A stretch of DNA of 64,000 nucleotides, taken from contig NZ_CANLTQ010000002.1 of assembly GCF_947494025.1 (NCBI RefSeq), positions 124,001-188,000 on the forward strand, given 5' to 3'. Under the pieces are notes generated by a model that was given only the letters and a program-made list of their open reading frames with translations, made no database searches and was not told where the DNA came from. Shown piece by piece: positions 44,741 through 53,668 of the stretch (position 1 is the stretch's first letter; each line of letters starts with the position of its first letter). Source of the DNA: an uncultured Jannaschia sp. (GTDB lineage: Bacteria > Pseudomonadota > Alphaproteobacteria > Rhodobacterales > Rhodobacteraceae). Made by a program: the position numbers and the translations under genes.

Positions 44741-44788
44741 GGTCAAGGGCGGGATAGGTCCAGACCGGCCTGTGCCCTATGGCCAAAC
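44741..44788 (-). promoter_or_regulatory. xsc promoter region: two TauR-type direct repeats plus -35
   Basis: Minus strand: CTGGACCTAT (44763-44754) and TTGGCCATAG (44786-44777), starts 23 bp apart; TTGACC (44746-44741) and CAACAT (44722-44717) with 18-nt spacer. Confidence 0.55.
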
Positions 44789-46267
44789 AGGCGCGGCCGC
44801 GGTTGCCGCCAGCGCACCACCGGCCTCGGCGATCCGCGCGATTCCTTCGGGAATGTCGGCCGACGCGATGGAGGAATAGGCGAGACGGTAATGCGTCTCG
44901 GGGTCGCGGCCGGGCCCGAAGAACGGGCCGGCCGGTTCGATCAGGACGTCGCGCCCGCGCAGCGCCCGTGCGAGGGCCGAAGACGCCACCCCCTCGGGCG
45001 CGCGCATCCAGAAGGAGGAGCCGCCGAACGTGCCCGCCCCAGCGATCCGCAGCCCGTGCTCGGCGATCGCGCGTTCGGCCACGGTCCGGCGTTCGCGAAA
45101 TGCGCGCGCAAGGCGGTGAACCTGCGCGTCGTGGTGGCCGCCGGCCAGAAAGAAAGCCGTCGCCCGTTGCAGATGCCCGGGCACACTCCGTATCGTCAGC
45201 CAGCGCAGCGTGCGAAGCTCCCGGATGAGCGGCTCCGGCGCGACCACGTAGCCCAGGCGCAGCCCGGGAAAGAGCGATTTGGCGAAGCTTCCGATATAGG
45301 CGACGCGGCCACCCCGGTCGAGCGACTTGAGGGCCGGGGCGGACGCGCCGGCGGAGGCCAGTTCCGGCTCGTAATCATCCTCTACAATCAGGAAATCGTC
45401 CCGCTCCGCGCGTTCAAGCAAAGCCCGGCGGCGGGCGATCGGCATGGTGGCCGAGGTGGGACATTGGTGCGAGGGCGTGACGAAGACCACGTCCGCGTCG
45501 CCCGGAATGGCCTCCGGTGGCAGGCCCCCGTCGTCGACGGGGATTTCGGCGGCGATGCAGCGCGACCGTTCCAGGATCTCGCGGAGCGCGGGATAGCAGG
45601 GCTGCTCCATCACGGCGGTCCTCCGCTGCGTCAGGAGAACCTGCGCAAGGATCCAGAGCGCGTTCTGCGCCCCCATCGTGATGAGCACCTCGGACGGATC
45701 CGCCGCGATCCCCCGGCGCGGCAGGATGTGGCGGATGATCTGGTCGACCAGGAACGGGTCGTCGCGGCCGTAGCTGTCCTCCGTCAGGGACCGGAATTCA
45801 CGTGTGCCGAGCGCCTGCAGCGCGCTTTTGCGCCAGTTCTGCTGATCGAAGAGCCGGGCGTCGGTCTGGCCGTAGATGAAGGGATAGCGATAGCGGCGCC
45901 AATCCTCCGGCCGGGCGATCACCTGGCTCGCCGGAAAGCGCTGGCCGAGCGCCCGCGACCAGTCGACCCGGCTTTCGGAACGGGCGCGCGTCGGGACCGG
46001 CGCCGGCTCGGGCGCGCTCTCTGAGACGAAATAGCCCGACCGTCCGCGCGCCGACAGGTAGTCGCTCGCCACGAGGTCGGTATAGGCCAGCGTCACCGTG
46101 ATGCGGCTGATCCCCAGATGCCGGGCCAGGCCGCGCGAGGAGGGCATCCGGTCGCCGGGGCGGAACCGTCCCGACAGGATGCCGTTCGTGACGATCTCCT
46201 GCAACTGCCTCTGCAACGTGCCGCGATGTGCGGGGTCGAGGATGAACTGTTCGACGGCGACGACCAT
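44777..46267 (-). CDS. tauR: MocR/GntR-family PLP-dependent transcriptional regulator TauR
   Basis: N-terminal GntR HTH QLQEIVTNGILSGRFRPGDRMPSSRGLARHLGISRITVTLAYTDLVASDYLSARGRSGYFVSE; C-terminal aminotransferase-like VEDDYEPEL...YIGSFAKSLFPGLRLGYVVAP; located between xsc and tpa. Confidence 0.87.
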   Translation of the reverse strand: MVVAVEQFILDPAHRGTLQRQLQEIVTNGILSGRFRPGDRMPSSRGLARHLGISRITVTLAYTDLVASDYLSARGRSGYFVSESAPEPAPVPTRARSESRVDWSRALGQRFPASQVIARPEDWRRYRYPFIYGQTDARLFDQQNWRKSALQALGTREFRSLTEDSYGRDDPFLVDQIIRHILPRRGIAADPSEVLITMGAQNALWILAQVLLTQRRTAVMEQPCYPALREILERSRCIAAEIPVDDGGLPPEAIPGDADVVFVTPSHQCPTSATMPIARRRALLERAERDDFLIVEDDYEPELASAGASAPALKSLDRGGRVAYIGSFAKSLFPGLRLGYVVAPEPLIRELRTLRWLTIRSVPGHLQRATAFFLAGGHHDAQVHRLARAFRERRTVAERAIAEHGLRIAGAGTFGGSSFWMRAPEGVASSALARALRGRDVLIEPAGPFFGPGRDPETHYRLAYSSIASADIPEGIARIAEAGGALAATAAAPVWP

Positions 46268-46338
46268 GTCTGGTCCTCTAGCGCCGCCGAACTGGACGGA
46301 GAAGCCCTCGGCTTACGGCATCCGGGGGCCGGACCTCC

Positions 46339-47727
46339 CTAGTTGCCGAAGACCCGGCCCAGGGCGCCGTCGACGGCCGAGACGATGGCGTCGATGTCGT
46401 CCTTGGTCGCGATCAGGGCGGGGCTGAAGCAGAGCGTGTTGTTGCGGCCCGGCACGGAGCGGTTGGTGGCGCCGATGATGACGCCCTGCTGCATGCAGTC
46501 GGCGACCACGGCCTGCACCATCTTCTCGGACACGGGCTCCTTCGTGGTCCGGTCGGAGACGAGCTCGGCACCGAGGAACAACCCCTTGCCGCGCGCCTCG
46601 CCGATCACCGCGTGCCGTTCGCCGAGCGCGCGCAGCTCGTCGAGCATGTAGGCGCCCATCTTCGTCGTGTTCTCGAGCAGCTCCTCGCGCTCGATGATGT
46701 CCATGTTGGACATCGCCGCCGCCGGTCCGGCGGTGCAGCCACCGAAGGTGGAGATGTCGCGGAAATAGTGCAGGTGGTCGTCCGGCGCGTCCTTGAACAT
46801 CTCGAAGACCCGCTCCGAGGTGACGCAGCAGGAGATCGCCGCGTAGCCGGAGGCCACGCCCTTCGCCATCGTCACGAAGTCGGGGCGGATGTCGTAATGC
46901 TGGTAGCCGAACCAGGTGCCCGTCCGCCCGACGCCGCAGACCACCTCGTCGATATGCAGCAGAATGTCGTATTTCTCGCAGATCTCCTGCACCCGCGGCC
47001 AGTAGCCCTCGGGCGGCACGATCACGCCGCCGCCGGCCGTGATCGGCTCGAGGCAGAGCGCACCCACCGTGTCGGGCCCTTCGCGCAGGATCACCTCCTC
47101 GATGGCGTCGGCGGCGCGGCGGCCGTAATCGGCCTCCCCGGACCAGCCCTGCTCGTGCGCGCGGTATTCGAGGCAGTGCGGCACGGCGACGAAGCCCGGG
47201 ACGAAGGGGCCGTACTGGGCGTTGCGCTCCTGCTGTCCGCCGGCGGACAGGTTGGCGATCGTGGTGCCGTGATAGTCGCGGTCGCGGTAGAGGATCTTGG
47301 ACTTGCGCCCGCCGTGATGGCGCGCCGAGATCTGGCGGACCATCTTGAAGGCCTTCTCGTTCGCCTCCGAGCCCGAATTTGCGTAGAACACGCGCTTCAG
47401 CCCCGGCATCTTCGCCGTCAGCCGCTCGGCGAAGCGGGCGCCGGGGATGGAGCCGGCCGATTGCGCGAAGTAGTTCATCCGCACGAGCTGGTCGCGCACG
47501 GCGTCGGCGATCTCCTCGCGTCCGTAGCCCACGTTGACCGTCCAGACCCCGCCCGACACCGCGTCGAGATGCTCCTTGCCGCCCTGGTCCCAGACCCGCA
47601 TGCCGCGGCCCTCGACGATGATTCGCGGATCGGTCGTCTCCAGCGGCTTGTGCGGAAGCAGATGGTGCCAGACATGGGCGCGGTCGGCTTCGACGATATC
47701 GGTAAGGTCGTTCAGGGTCTGGTCCAC
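46339..47727 (-). CDS. tpa: Taurine:pyruvate aminotransferase (class III aminotransferase), GTG start
   Basis: MDQTLNDLTDIVEADRAHVWHHLLPHKPLETTDPRIIVEGRGMRVWDQGGKEHLDAVSGGVWTVNVGYGREEIADAV...FVTMAKGVASGYAAISCCVTSERV; context tauR/tauABC. Confidence 0.9.
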   Translation of the reverse strand: MDQTLNDLTDIVEADRAHVWHHLLPHKPLETTDPRIIVEGRGMRVWDQGGKEHLDAVSGGVWTVNVGYGREEIADAVRDQLVRMNYFAQSAGSIPGARFAERLTAKMPGLKRVFYANSGSEANEKAFKMVRQISARHHGGRKSKILYRDRDYHGTTIANLSAGGQQERNAQYGPFVPGFVAVPHCLEYRAHEQGWSGEADYGRRAADAIEEVILREGPDTVGALCLEPITAGGGVIVPPEGYWPRVQEICEKYDILLHIDEVVCGVGRTGTWFGYQHYDIRPDFVTMAKGVASGYAAISCCVTSERVFEMFKDAPDDHLHYFRDISTFGGCTAGPAAAMSNMDIIEREELLENTTKMGAYMLDELRALGERHAVIGEARGKGLFLGAELVSDRTTKEPVSEKMVQAVVADCMQQGVIIGATNRSVPGRNNTLCFSPALIATKDDIDAIVSAVDGALGRVFGN

Positions 47728-47779
47728 GATTCGGACTCCTCGGCGGATGCGTGCGGCGAGACTAAGCGTCCCCGAGAGC

Positions 47780-47836
47780 AAAGCGCCAGTTCTGCCGTGC
47801 CGGTTAGGGCCAGAAGCCGCGCGAATCTGAGGCCAG
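47780..47836 (-). promoter_or_regulatory. TauR-type direct repeats in the tpa/tauA divergent promoter region
   Basis: Minus strand CTGGCCCTAA (47813-47804) and CTGGCCTCAG (47836-47827), exactly 23 bp apart; a third weaker copy CTGGCGCTTT (47789-47780). Confidence 0.5.
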
Positions 47837-47970
47837 CCCAGCCCCGTGCTTGTCACGCGCGCAATCCCGCCTCTACGCTTTCGCTTGCCGCGCACGGGCA
47901 GGAATGGTCCGGTGGGGCGACAGGGGGCCGTCAGATGCTCCCGTCGAAGCAACCAACCGGGAGAAGCCAT

Positions 47971-48984
47971 ATGTCGTTCAGATCCACTCTGCTCGGGACC
48001 GTCGCCGCCCTGACGGCCATATCCGGCGCGCAGGTCGCGCAGGCCCAGATGGACCAGATCACCGTCGCCTATTTCATGGACTGGCCGCTGCCGTTTCTCG
48101 TCGCGAAGAACGACGGCACCTACGAGGAGGAGCTCGGCGTCTCGATCAACTGGGTCGCCTTCGACACCGGCACCGCGATGTCGGCGGCGATGGCCTCGGG
48201 CGACGTCCAGATCTCCGTGAGCCAGGGCGTGCCGCCCTTCGTCGTCGCGACCTCCGCCGGGCAGGATCTGAAGGCCGTCGACGTGGCCGTCAGCTATTCC
48301 GACAACGACAATTGCGTCGTGGCGAGCAACCTCGAGATCGACAAGACCAACACCGCCGAGCTGGAGGGCAAGCAGGTCGCCGTGCCGATCGGCACCGCCG
48401 CGCATTATGGGTTCCTCGCGCAGATGCAGCATTTCGGCGTGGACGTCTCGACGATGGAGATCGTCGACATGGCGCCGCCCGAAGGCGCCGCCGCCTTCGC
48501 GCAGGGGGCGCTCGACATGGTCTGCGGCTATGGCGGGTCGCTCGACACGATGAAGGAATACGGCAACGTCCTGCTCACCGGGGAAGAGAAGGAGGAGGTG
48601 GGCATCCTCGTCTTCGACGTGACCTCCGCGCCGGCCCAGTTCGTGGCGGAGGCGCCGGACCTCCTCGCCGACTTCCTGCGCGTCACGGCCGAAGCGAACG
48701 AACGCTGGAACTCCGGCGAGGAAGCGCAGGCCGAGATGCTGCCGATCATGGCGCGCGAGGCCGGTCTGACGGAGGAGGCGGCGATGCAGCAGGCTCAGAC
48801 GTTCCGCTTTCCCACCATAGAGGAGCAGCTGGGCGAACGGTGGCTCGGCGGCGGCGCACAGGACTTCATGCAGGGCGTGGCCGGCGTGTTCACGGAAGCC
48901 GGCTCGATCCCTTCGGCGCTGGAGACCTACGAGGATACGGTCGACGCCGACCCGCTCCGGCGGGCTCAGGACGGATCGTCCTGA
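47971..48984 (+). CDS. tauA: Taurine ABC transporter substrate-binding protein
   Basis: Signal peptide MSFRSTLLGTVAALTAISGAQVAQAQ then MDQITVAYFMDWPLPFLVAKNDGTYEEELGVSINWVAFDTGTAMSAAMASGDVQISVSQGVPPFVVATSAGQDLK. Confidence 0.88.
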   Translation: MSFRSTLLGTVAALTAISGAQVAQAQMDQITVAYFMDWPLPFLVAKNDGTYEEELGVSINWVAFDTGTAMSAAMASGDVQISVSQGVPPFVVATSAGQDLKAVDVAVSYSDNDNCVVASNLEIDKTNTAELEGKQVAVPIGTAAHYGFLAQMQHFGVDVSTMEIVDMAPPEGAAAFAQGALDMVCGYGGSLDTMKEYGNVLLTGEEKEEVGILVFDVTSAPAQFVAEAPDLLADFLRVTAEANERWNSGEEAQAEMLPIMAREAGLTEEAAMQQAQTFRFPTIEEQLGERWLGGGAQDFMQGVAGVFTEAGSIPSALETYEDTVDADPLRRAQDGSS

Positions 48985-49091
48985 TCGGGACGTGACAGGT
49001 CGGGACGGTCCTGCCGTCCCGGTTCCGACGCGGGCGCGATCTGCCCGGCGGGGTTCGACTGGACCGGACATGACATGACGGGAGACACCGG

Positions 49092-49895
49092 ATGAGCGGA
49101 TTATCCATCGAGGGCGTCTCGATGCGCTTCGACCTGCCCGGGGGTGGGCATGTGCAGGCGCTGAAGGACGTCTCGCTCGACCTGGCCGATGGAGAGTTGC
49201 TGTCCGTGCTCGGCCCGTCGGGTTGCGGCAAGACCACGCTCCTCAACATCGTGGCGGGCTTCCTCGCGCCGACCGACGGGCGCATCGTGCTGCACGGCAA
49301 CCGCGTCAGCGGTCCCTCGGCCGAGCGCGGGATGGTGTTCCAGCAGGGCGCGCTCTTCGAATGGATGTCGGTGCGCGACAACGTGGAGTTCGGCCCCCGC
49401 ATGAAGGGCATGCCGGCGAAGGAGCGACGGTCCGGCGCCGACCACCTCCTCGACATCACCGGTCTCGGCGCGTTCAAGGAGAAGGCGATCTACGAGCTTT
49501 CAGGCGGCATGCAGCAGCGCGTGGCGCTTGCCCGCTGTCTCGCCAACGATCCGGATGTGATCCTGATGGACGAGCCGCTCGGCGCGCTCGACGCGCTGAC
49601 CCGCGAAAAGATGCAGGGCCTGGTCCTGAAGCTCTGGAAGGAAACGGGCAAGACGATCATCCTCATCACCCATTCCGTCGAGGAGGCGCTGCTGCTGGGC
49701 GAGCGGCTCCTCGTCATGGCGCCGCGGCCCGGGCGCATTCACCGCGAGTACCGGCTGCCCTTCGCGGAGGCGGGGGTGAACGAGGATTTGCGGCAAGTGA
49801 AGAAGATGCCGGATTTCGCGACGAGACGGGAGGAGATCCTGTCGATGATCTGGGAGATGGAGGAAGAGATAATGGGCCGGACGGAGACCGCCTGA
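49092..49895 (+). CDS. tauB: Taurine ABC transporter ATP-binding protein
   Basis: MSGLSIEGVSMRFDLPGGGHVQALKDVSLDLADGELLSVLGPSGCGKTTLLNIVAGFLAPTDGRI...YELSGGMQQRVALARCLANDPDVILMDEPLGALDA. Confidence 0.92.
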   Translation: MSGLSIEGVSMRFDLPGGGHVQALKDVSLDLADGELLSVLGPSGCGKTTLLNIVAGFLAPTDGRIVLHGNRVSGPSAERGMVFQQGALFEWMSVRDNVEFGPRMKGMPAKERRSGADHLLDITGLGAFKEKAIYELSGGMQQRVALARCLANDPDVILMDEPLGALDALTREKMQGLVLKLWKETGKTIILITHSVEEALLLGERLLVMAPRPGRIHREYRLPFAEAGVNEDLRQVKKMPDFATRREEILSMIWEMEEEIMGRTETA

Positions 49896-49896
49896 C

Positions 49897-51156
49897 ATGA
49901 CCGGGATCATCCTCCTCGCCATCTACGTCGCGCTCTTCGTCGGCTCCATGCTCGCGGTCGGCTTCGCCATGCGGGGGCGGCAGCCGCGCGACTTCACCGC
50001 GCTCAAGACCGTGACCTTCGGCGACGAAAGCGCGGTGCGGCCGAACCGCGTCGCCTCCATCATCTCGGTCGTCGTCATCTTCCTCCTTTGGGCCGCGTTC
50101 ACCGGCTCGAGCCTGTCGCCGCTCCACGTCCCCGGCCCCTTCCTGGGCGAGACGCGCTTCGCCTACACCGCCGCGAACGAGGCCGGCGAGACCGACGAGG
50201 CGGAGGTCGCCCTCGTCGTCCACGAGCAGGGCGCCGCCGTCGAACCGCCCGAGATCGGGGAGGGCGACGGCTTCGCGCTCAACGATTCCGGCCAGATCGT
50301 GGCCTACCGGACCGAGCTCCTGCGCGTGACCGGGAATGACGGCGAGGGCGCGCGCGTCGTCGCCGTGAACGGCCAGCCGATCGAGGCGGGCGGGACCGTC
50401 GCGATCGAGGGCGGCATCGTCGGCCTCACCCCGCGCGGCTCGCTCACCGTGACGCCCGACCGTGGCCTCCAGATGGAGCCGATCTGGCTTCCCTCGCCCG
50501 AGCGGGTCTGGGACGCGCTGACCACGATCGCCACCGAGGGCTACCAGAACGTGCCCCTGCTGGAACATCTGGGCTTTTCGCTCTTCCGCGTGCTCGTGGG
50601 CTTTCTACTGGGCGCGATCGTCGGCATCCCGCTCGGCTACGCGATGGGCCTTTCGGGCTGGTTCCGGGGCTGGTTCGACCCCATCGTCGAGTTCATGCGC
50701 CCCGTCCCGCCGCTCGCGCTCATCCCTCTCGTCATCATCTGGTTCGGCATCTGGGAGAGCGGCAAGATCGTGCTGCTGTTCCTCGCGGCGCTCTGGATCA
50801 TGGCGATCGCCGCGCGCTCGGGCGTGTCCGGCGTGGCGATCGCCAAGGTCCACGCGGCCTATTCGCTCGGCGCCTCGAAATGGCAGATCCTGCGCCACGT
50901 GATCATCCCGAACTCGCTGCCCGAGATCTTCACCGGCGCGCGCGTCGCGATGGGGGTGTGCTGGGGCACGGTCGTCGCCGCCGAGCTCGTCGCCGCGCAG
51001 AAGGGCGCGGGCATGATGATCATCGCCGCCTCCAAGTTCCAGCGCACCGACATCGTCATCATGGGCATCATCCTGATCGGCCTGATCGGCTTCGGCATCG
51101 ACATCCTGATGCGCAAGGCGGAGACGTGGCTGGTGCCGTGGAAGGGCCGGGCCTGA
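49897..51156 (+). CDS. tauC: Taurine ABC transporter permease with large N-terminal extension
   Basis: C-terminal TauC/SsuC core LPSPERVWDALTTIATEGYQNVPLLEHLGFSLFRVLVGFLLGAIVGIPLGYAMGLS...YSLGASKWQILRHVIIPNSLPEIFTGARVAMG; N-terminal TM segments plus about 110-130 residues of acidic non-TM sequence precede it. Confidence 0.87.
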   Translation: MTGIILLAIYVALFVGSMLAVGFAMRGRQPRDFTALKTVTFGDESAVRPNRVASIISVVVIFLLWAAFTGSSLSPLHVPGPFLGETRFAYTAANEAGETDEAEVALVVHEQGAAVEPPEIGEGDGFALNDSGQIVAYRTELLRVTGNDGEGARVVAVNGQPIEAGGTVAIEGGIVGLTPRGSLTVTPDRGLQMEPIWLPSPERVWDALTTIATEGYQNVPLLEHLGFSLFRVLVGFLLGAIVGIPLGYAMGLSGWFRGWFDPIVEFMRPVPPLALIPLVIIWFGIWESGKIVLLFLAALWIMAIAARSGVSGVAIAKVHAAYSLGASKWQILRHVIIPNSLPEIFTGARVAMGVCWGTVVAAELVAAQKGAGMMIIAASKFQRTDIVIMGIILIGLIGFGIDILMRKAETWLVPWKGRA

Positions 51157-51167
51157 TCCGGGTCAGG
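51152..51167. repeat. Inverted repeat containing both convergent stop codons (tauC / MFS)
   Basis: CCTGA-TCCGGG-TCAGG; TGA of tauC and TCA (reverse TGA) of the MFS gene are in the two arms. Confidence 0.45.
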
Positions 51168-52389
51168 TCGGCCGGCGCATCCTGAGCCAAATCAGCGCGC
51201 CACCGGCCAGCGCGAGGAACGGCACCATCGCCGCGTTCACCGCGGCCCAGCCCGACACGGCATCGGCCGCGGAACCCATCAGCCCGCCCGAGGAAAGCGA
51301 CGCGACGGTGACGAGGCCGAAGACCATCGCGTCGTTCAGCCCCTGCACCGATCCGCGCTCATGGGGCGCGTGGTTCGCCGTTAGCATCGCGGTCGCGCCG
51401 ATAAAGCCGAAGTTCCAGCCCAGACCCAGCAGCACGAGCGCGCCGTAGAAATTCGCGAGCGCCGTGCCCGAAAGCGCCACGAGCCCCGCCCCGGCCAGAA
51501 GCAGCAGCCCGACGGACACGATCCGCGTGGTGCCGAACCGCGCGATCAGGTGGCCGGTGAAGAAGCTCGGCAGATACATCGCGACGACATGCGCGGAGAC
51601 GACGTCCGCCGCCGTTCCCGTCGCGAAGCCGCAGCCGACGACGGCGAGCGGCGTCGAGGTCATCACGAGGTTCATGAGCGCGTAGGCCACCATCGCGCAC
51701 AGGATCGAGACGAGGATGGGCGGCGAGCGCAGAAGCTCCGCCCGCGTCCGGCCGCGCGGCGCGTCGTGGGCGGGCTTCGCCGGCGTCGGGATGTCGAGCA
51801 GGAAGAAAAGCCACAGCCCCGCGAGGTTCAGAAGCACGATGGCCAGATAGCTCGCCACGAAGGGCAGCGCGGTCGCCTCCGCCGTCGCCTTGACGAGCTG
51901 CGGCCCGAGAAGCGCCGAGAGCAATCCGCCCGCCATCACGTAGCCGATGGCCTTGGGGCGGAACGCTTCCGGCGCGGTATCGGTCGCCGCGAAACGATAG
52001 AAGCCCAGCGTCGACATGAAGATGCCGCTCAGAAAGGCGCCCGCGAGGAACAGGGCGAAGCTGCCCAGCAGGAGCCCCGTCGCCGCCAGCGCCGCACCGC
52101 CGGCGCCCGCAAGTGCGCCGAGCACGAAGCCGAAGCGCCGCCCGCGGGCCTGCATCAGCGGACTGATCCAGGGGGCGGTGGTCATGGAGCCGAAGACGAT
52201 GAGACTGATCGGCAGCGTCGCGAGGAGCGGCGTCGGCGCCAGCGTCATGCCTGCGAGCCCGCCCATGATGAAGTTCATCGGCAGCTGCGCGCCGAGGATC
52301 GCCTGCGCGGCGACCAGCACGGCGACGTTGCGCCGGGCGCGGGAATCTCGGGTGCGTTCGTCTGCGGGGAGGGCGGTGGCGTCGGTCAT
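51163..52389 (-). CDS. MFS transporter
   Basis: About 12 hydrophobic segments; MNFIMGGLAGMTLAPTPLLATLPISLIVFGSMTTAPWISPLMQARGRRFGFVLGAL... Confidence 0.88.
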   Translation of the reverse strand: MTDATALPADERTRDSRARRNVAVLVAAQAILGAQLPMNFIMGGLAGMTLAPTPLLATLPISLIVFGSMTTAPWISPLMQARGRRFGFVLGALAGAGGAALAATGLLLGSFALFLAGAFLSGIFMSTLGFYRFAATDTAPEAFRPKAIGYVMAGGLLSALLGPQLVKATAEATALPFVASYLAIVLLNLAGLWLFFLLDIPTPAKPAHDAPRGRTRAELLRSPPILVSILCAMVAYALMNLVMTSTPLAVVGCGFATGTAADVVSAHVVAMYLPSFFTGHLIARFGTTRIVSVGLLLLAGAGLVALSGTALANFYGALVLLGLGWNFGFIGATAMLTANHAPHERGSVQGLNDAMVFGLVTVASLSSGGLMGSAADAVSGWAAVNAAMVPFLALAGGALIWLRMRRPT

Positions 52390-52398
52390 GCGCCGTGC

Positions 52399-53661
52399 CT
52401 ACGCCGGCCCCCGCCCCGGGTCCAGCGGCGCGATCAGATGCGCGAAGCCGCCCGTCGCTTGCCCCGCGCAAAGCCCGTCCGGCGGCAGCGCGTTCCCCTC
52501 GGCGTCCTCGACCGCCCAGAGCGGTGTCCCCTCGGCCCGCAGCACGGCGGCGTAGTGGAACTCGTGCCCCGCCCAGCTTCCCGCGAAGGCGCCGTGCTCG
52601 CCGCGAAGCCGACGGTAACCGAGATGCAGCCGCCTTGCGGCGAAGGACGTCTCGAGCCGAAGCAGTCCCGCCATGGCGTGCCGTGCGCCCGCCGCGTCGA
52701 CTAGTCCGTCGCCCATCACCATGTAGCCCCCGCATTCCCCGTGCACCGCACGGCCCTGGAGCGAGCGCAGGAACCGTGCGTTGCCGGCGAGGCGTCCGGC
52801 ATGAAGCTCCGGGTAGCCGCCGGGCAGGTAGACGAGGTCGGCCCCCGGCGCGGACTCGTCGGCCAGCGGGGAGAAGGTTCGGATCTCGGCGCCCGCCGCA
52901 TGCCAGCCGTCGAGCAGGTGCGGATAGGCGAAAGCGAACGCCGCGTCCCGCGCCACGGCGAGGCTCTGCGCCGGGGGCGCGACCGGCCGACGCGTCGCGG
53001 CGGCAAGGGGCGCGGCGATGTCCACTATCGAGTCGAGGTCGAGATGCGCGGTCATGAGGCGGGCCGCACCGACGAGGAAAGCCTCGATCCCGGGATGCTC
53101 CGCCGCCTGCACCAGACCGAGATGTCGCGATGGCAGGGCCAGGGCGGGGTCGCGCGGCACGGCGCCGAGGACGGGCAGCGGGCAGGCGGCGCGCAGCATC
53201 ACCTCGTGCCGCGCGCTGCCCACCCGGTTCAGGATCACGCCGGCGACGCGGACCTCCGGGTCGAACCCGGCGAAGCCCGCGACGAGCGGCGCGACCGATT
53301 GCGCCATCCGCGCCGCGTCGACGACGAGGACGACGGGCAGCGACAGCATCCGCGCGAGGTCGGCCACCGCGCCGCGCCCGTCGGGCGGCGCGCCGTCGAA
53401 GAGGCCCATCGCGCCCTCGACGAGCAGCAGTCCCGGCCCGGCGGCGAGCGAGGCGATCATCTCCGGCGGCATGGCCCAGGCGTCGAGATTGGGGCAGGGC
53501 ACGCCGCTCGCCGCTTCGTGGAATCGCGGGTCGATGTAGTCCGGCCCGCTCTTTGCCCCGCGGACCGCGATCCCGCGATCGCGCAGCGCGCGCAGAAGGC
53601 CCAGCGTGACCGTCGTCTTGCCGCTGCCGGAACCCGGCGCGGCGAGGATCAAACCGGGCAT
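52399..53661 (-). CDS. cobB: Cobyrinate a,c-diamide synthase
   Basis: MPGLILAAPGSGSGKTTVTLGLLRALRDRGIAVRGAKSGPDYIDPRFHEAASGVPCPNLDAWAM...YLPGGYPELHAGRLAGN...GECGGYMVMGDGLVDAAG. Confidence 0.94.
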   Translation of the reverse strand: MPGLILAAPGSGSGKTTVTLGLLRALRDRGIAVRGAKSGPDYIDPRFHEAASGVPCPNLDAWAMPPEMIASLAAGPGLLLVEGAMGLFDGAPPDGRGAVADLARMLSLPVVLVVDAARMAQSVAPLVAGFAGFDPEVRVAGVILNRVGSARHEVMLRAACPLPVLGAVPRDPALALPSRHLGLVQAAEHPGIEAFLVGAARLMTAHLDLDSIVDIAAPLAAATRRPVAPPAQSLAVARDAAFAFAYPHLLDGWHAAGAEIRTFSPLADESAPGADLVYLPGGYPELHAGRLAGNARFLRSLQGRAVHGECGGYMVMGDGLVDAAGARHAMAGLLRLETSFAARRLHLGYRRLRGEHGAFAGSWAGHEFHYAAVLRAEGTPLWAVEDAEGNALPPDGLCAGQATGGFAHLIAPLDPGRGPA

Positions 53662-53668
53662 GGCCGCG

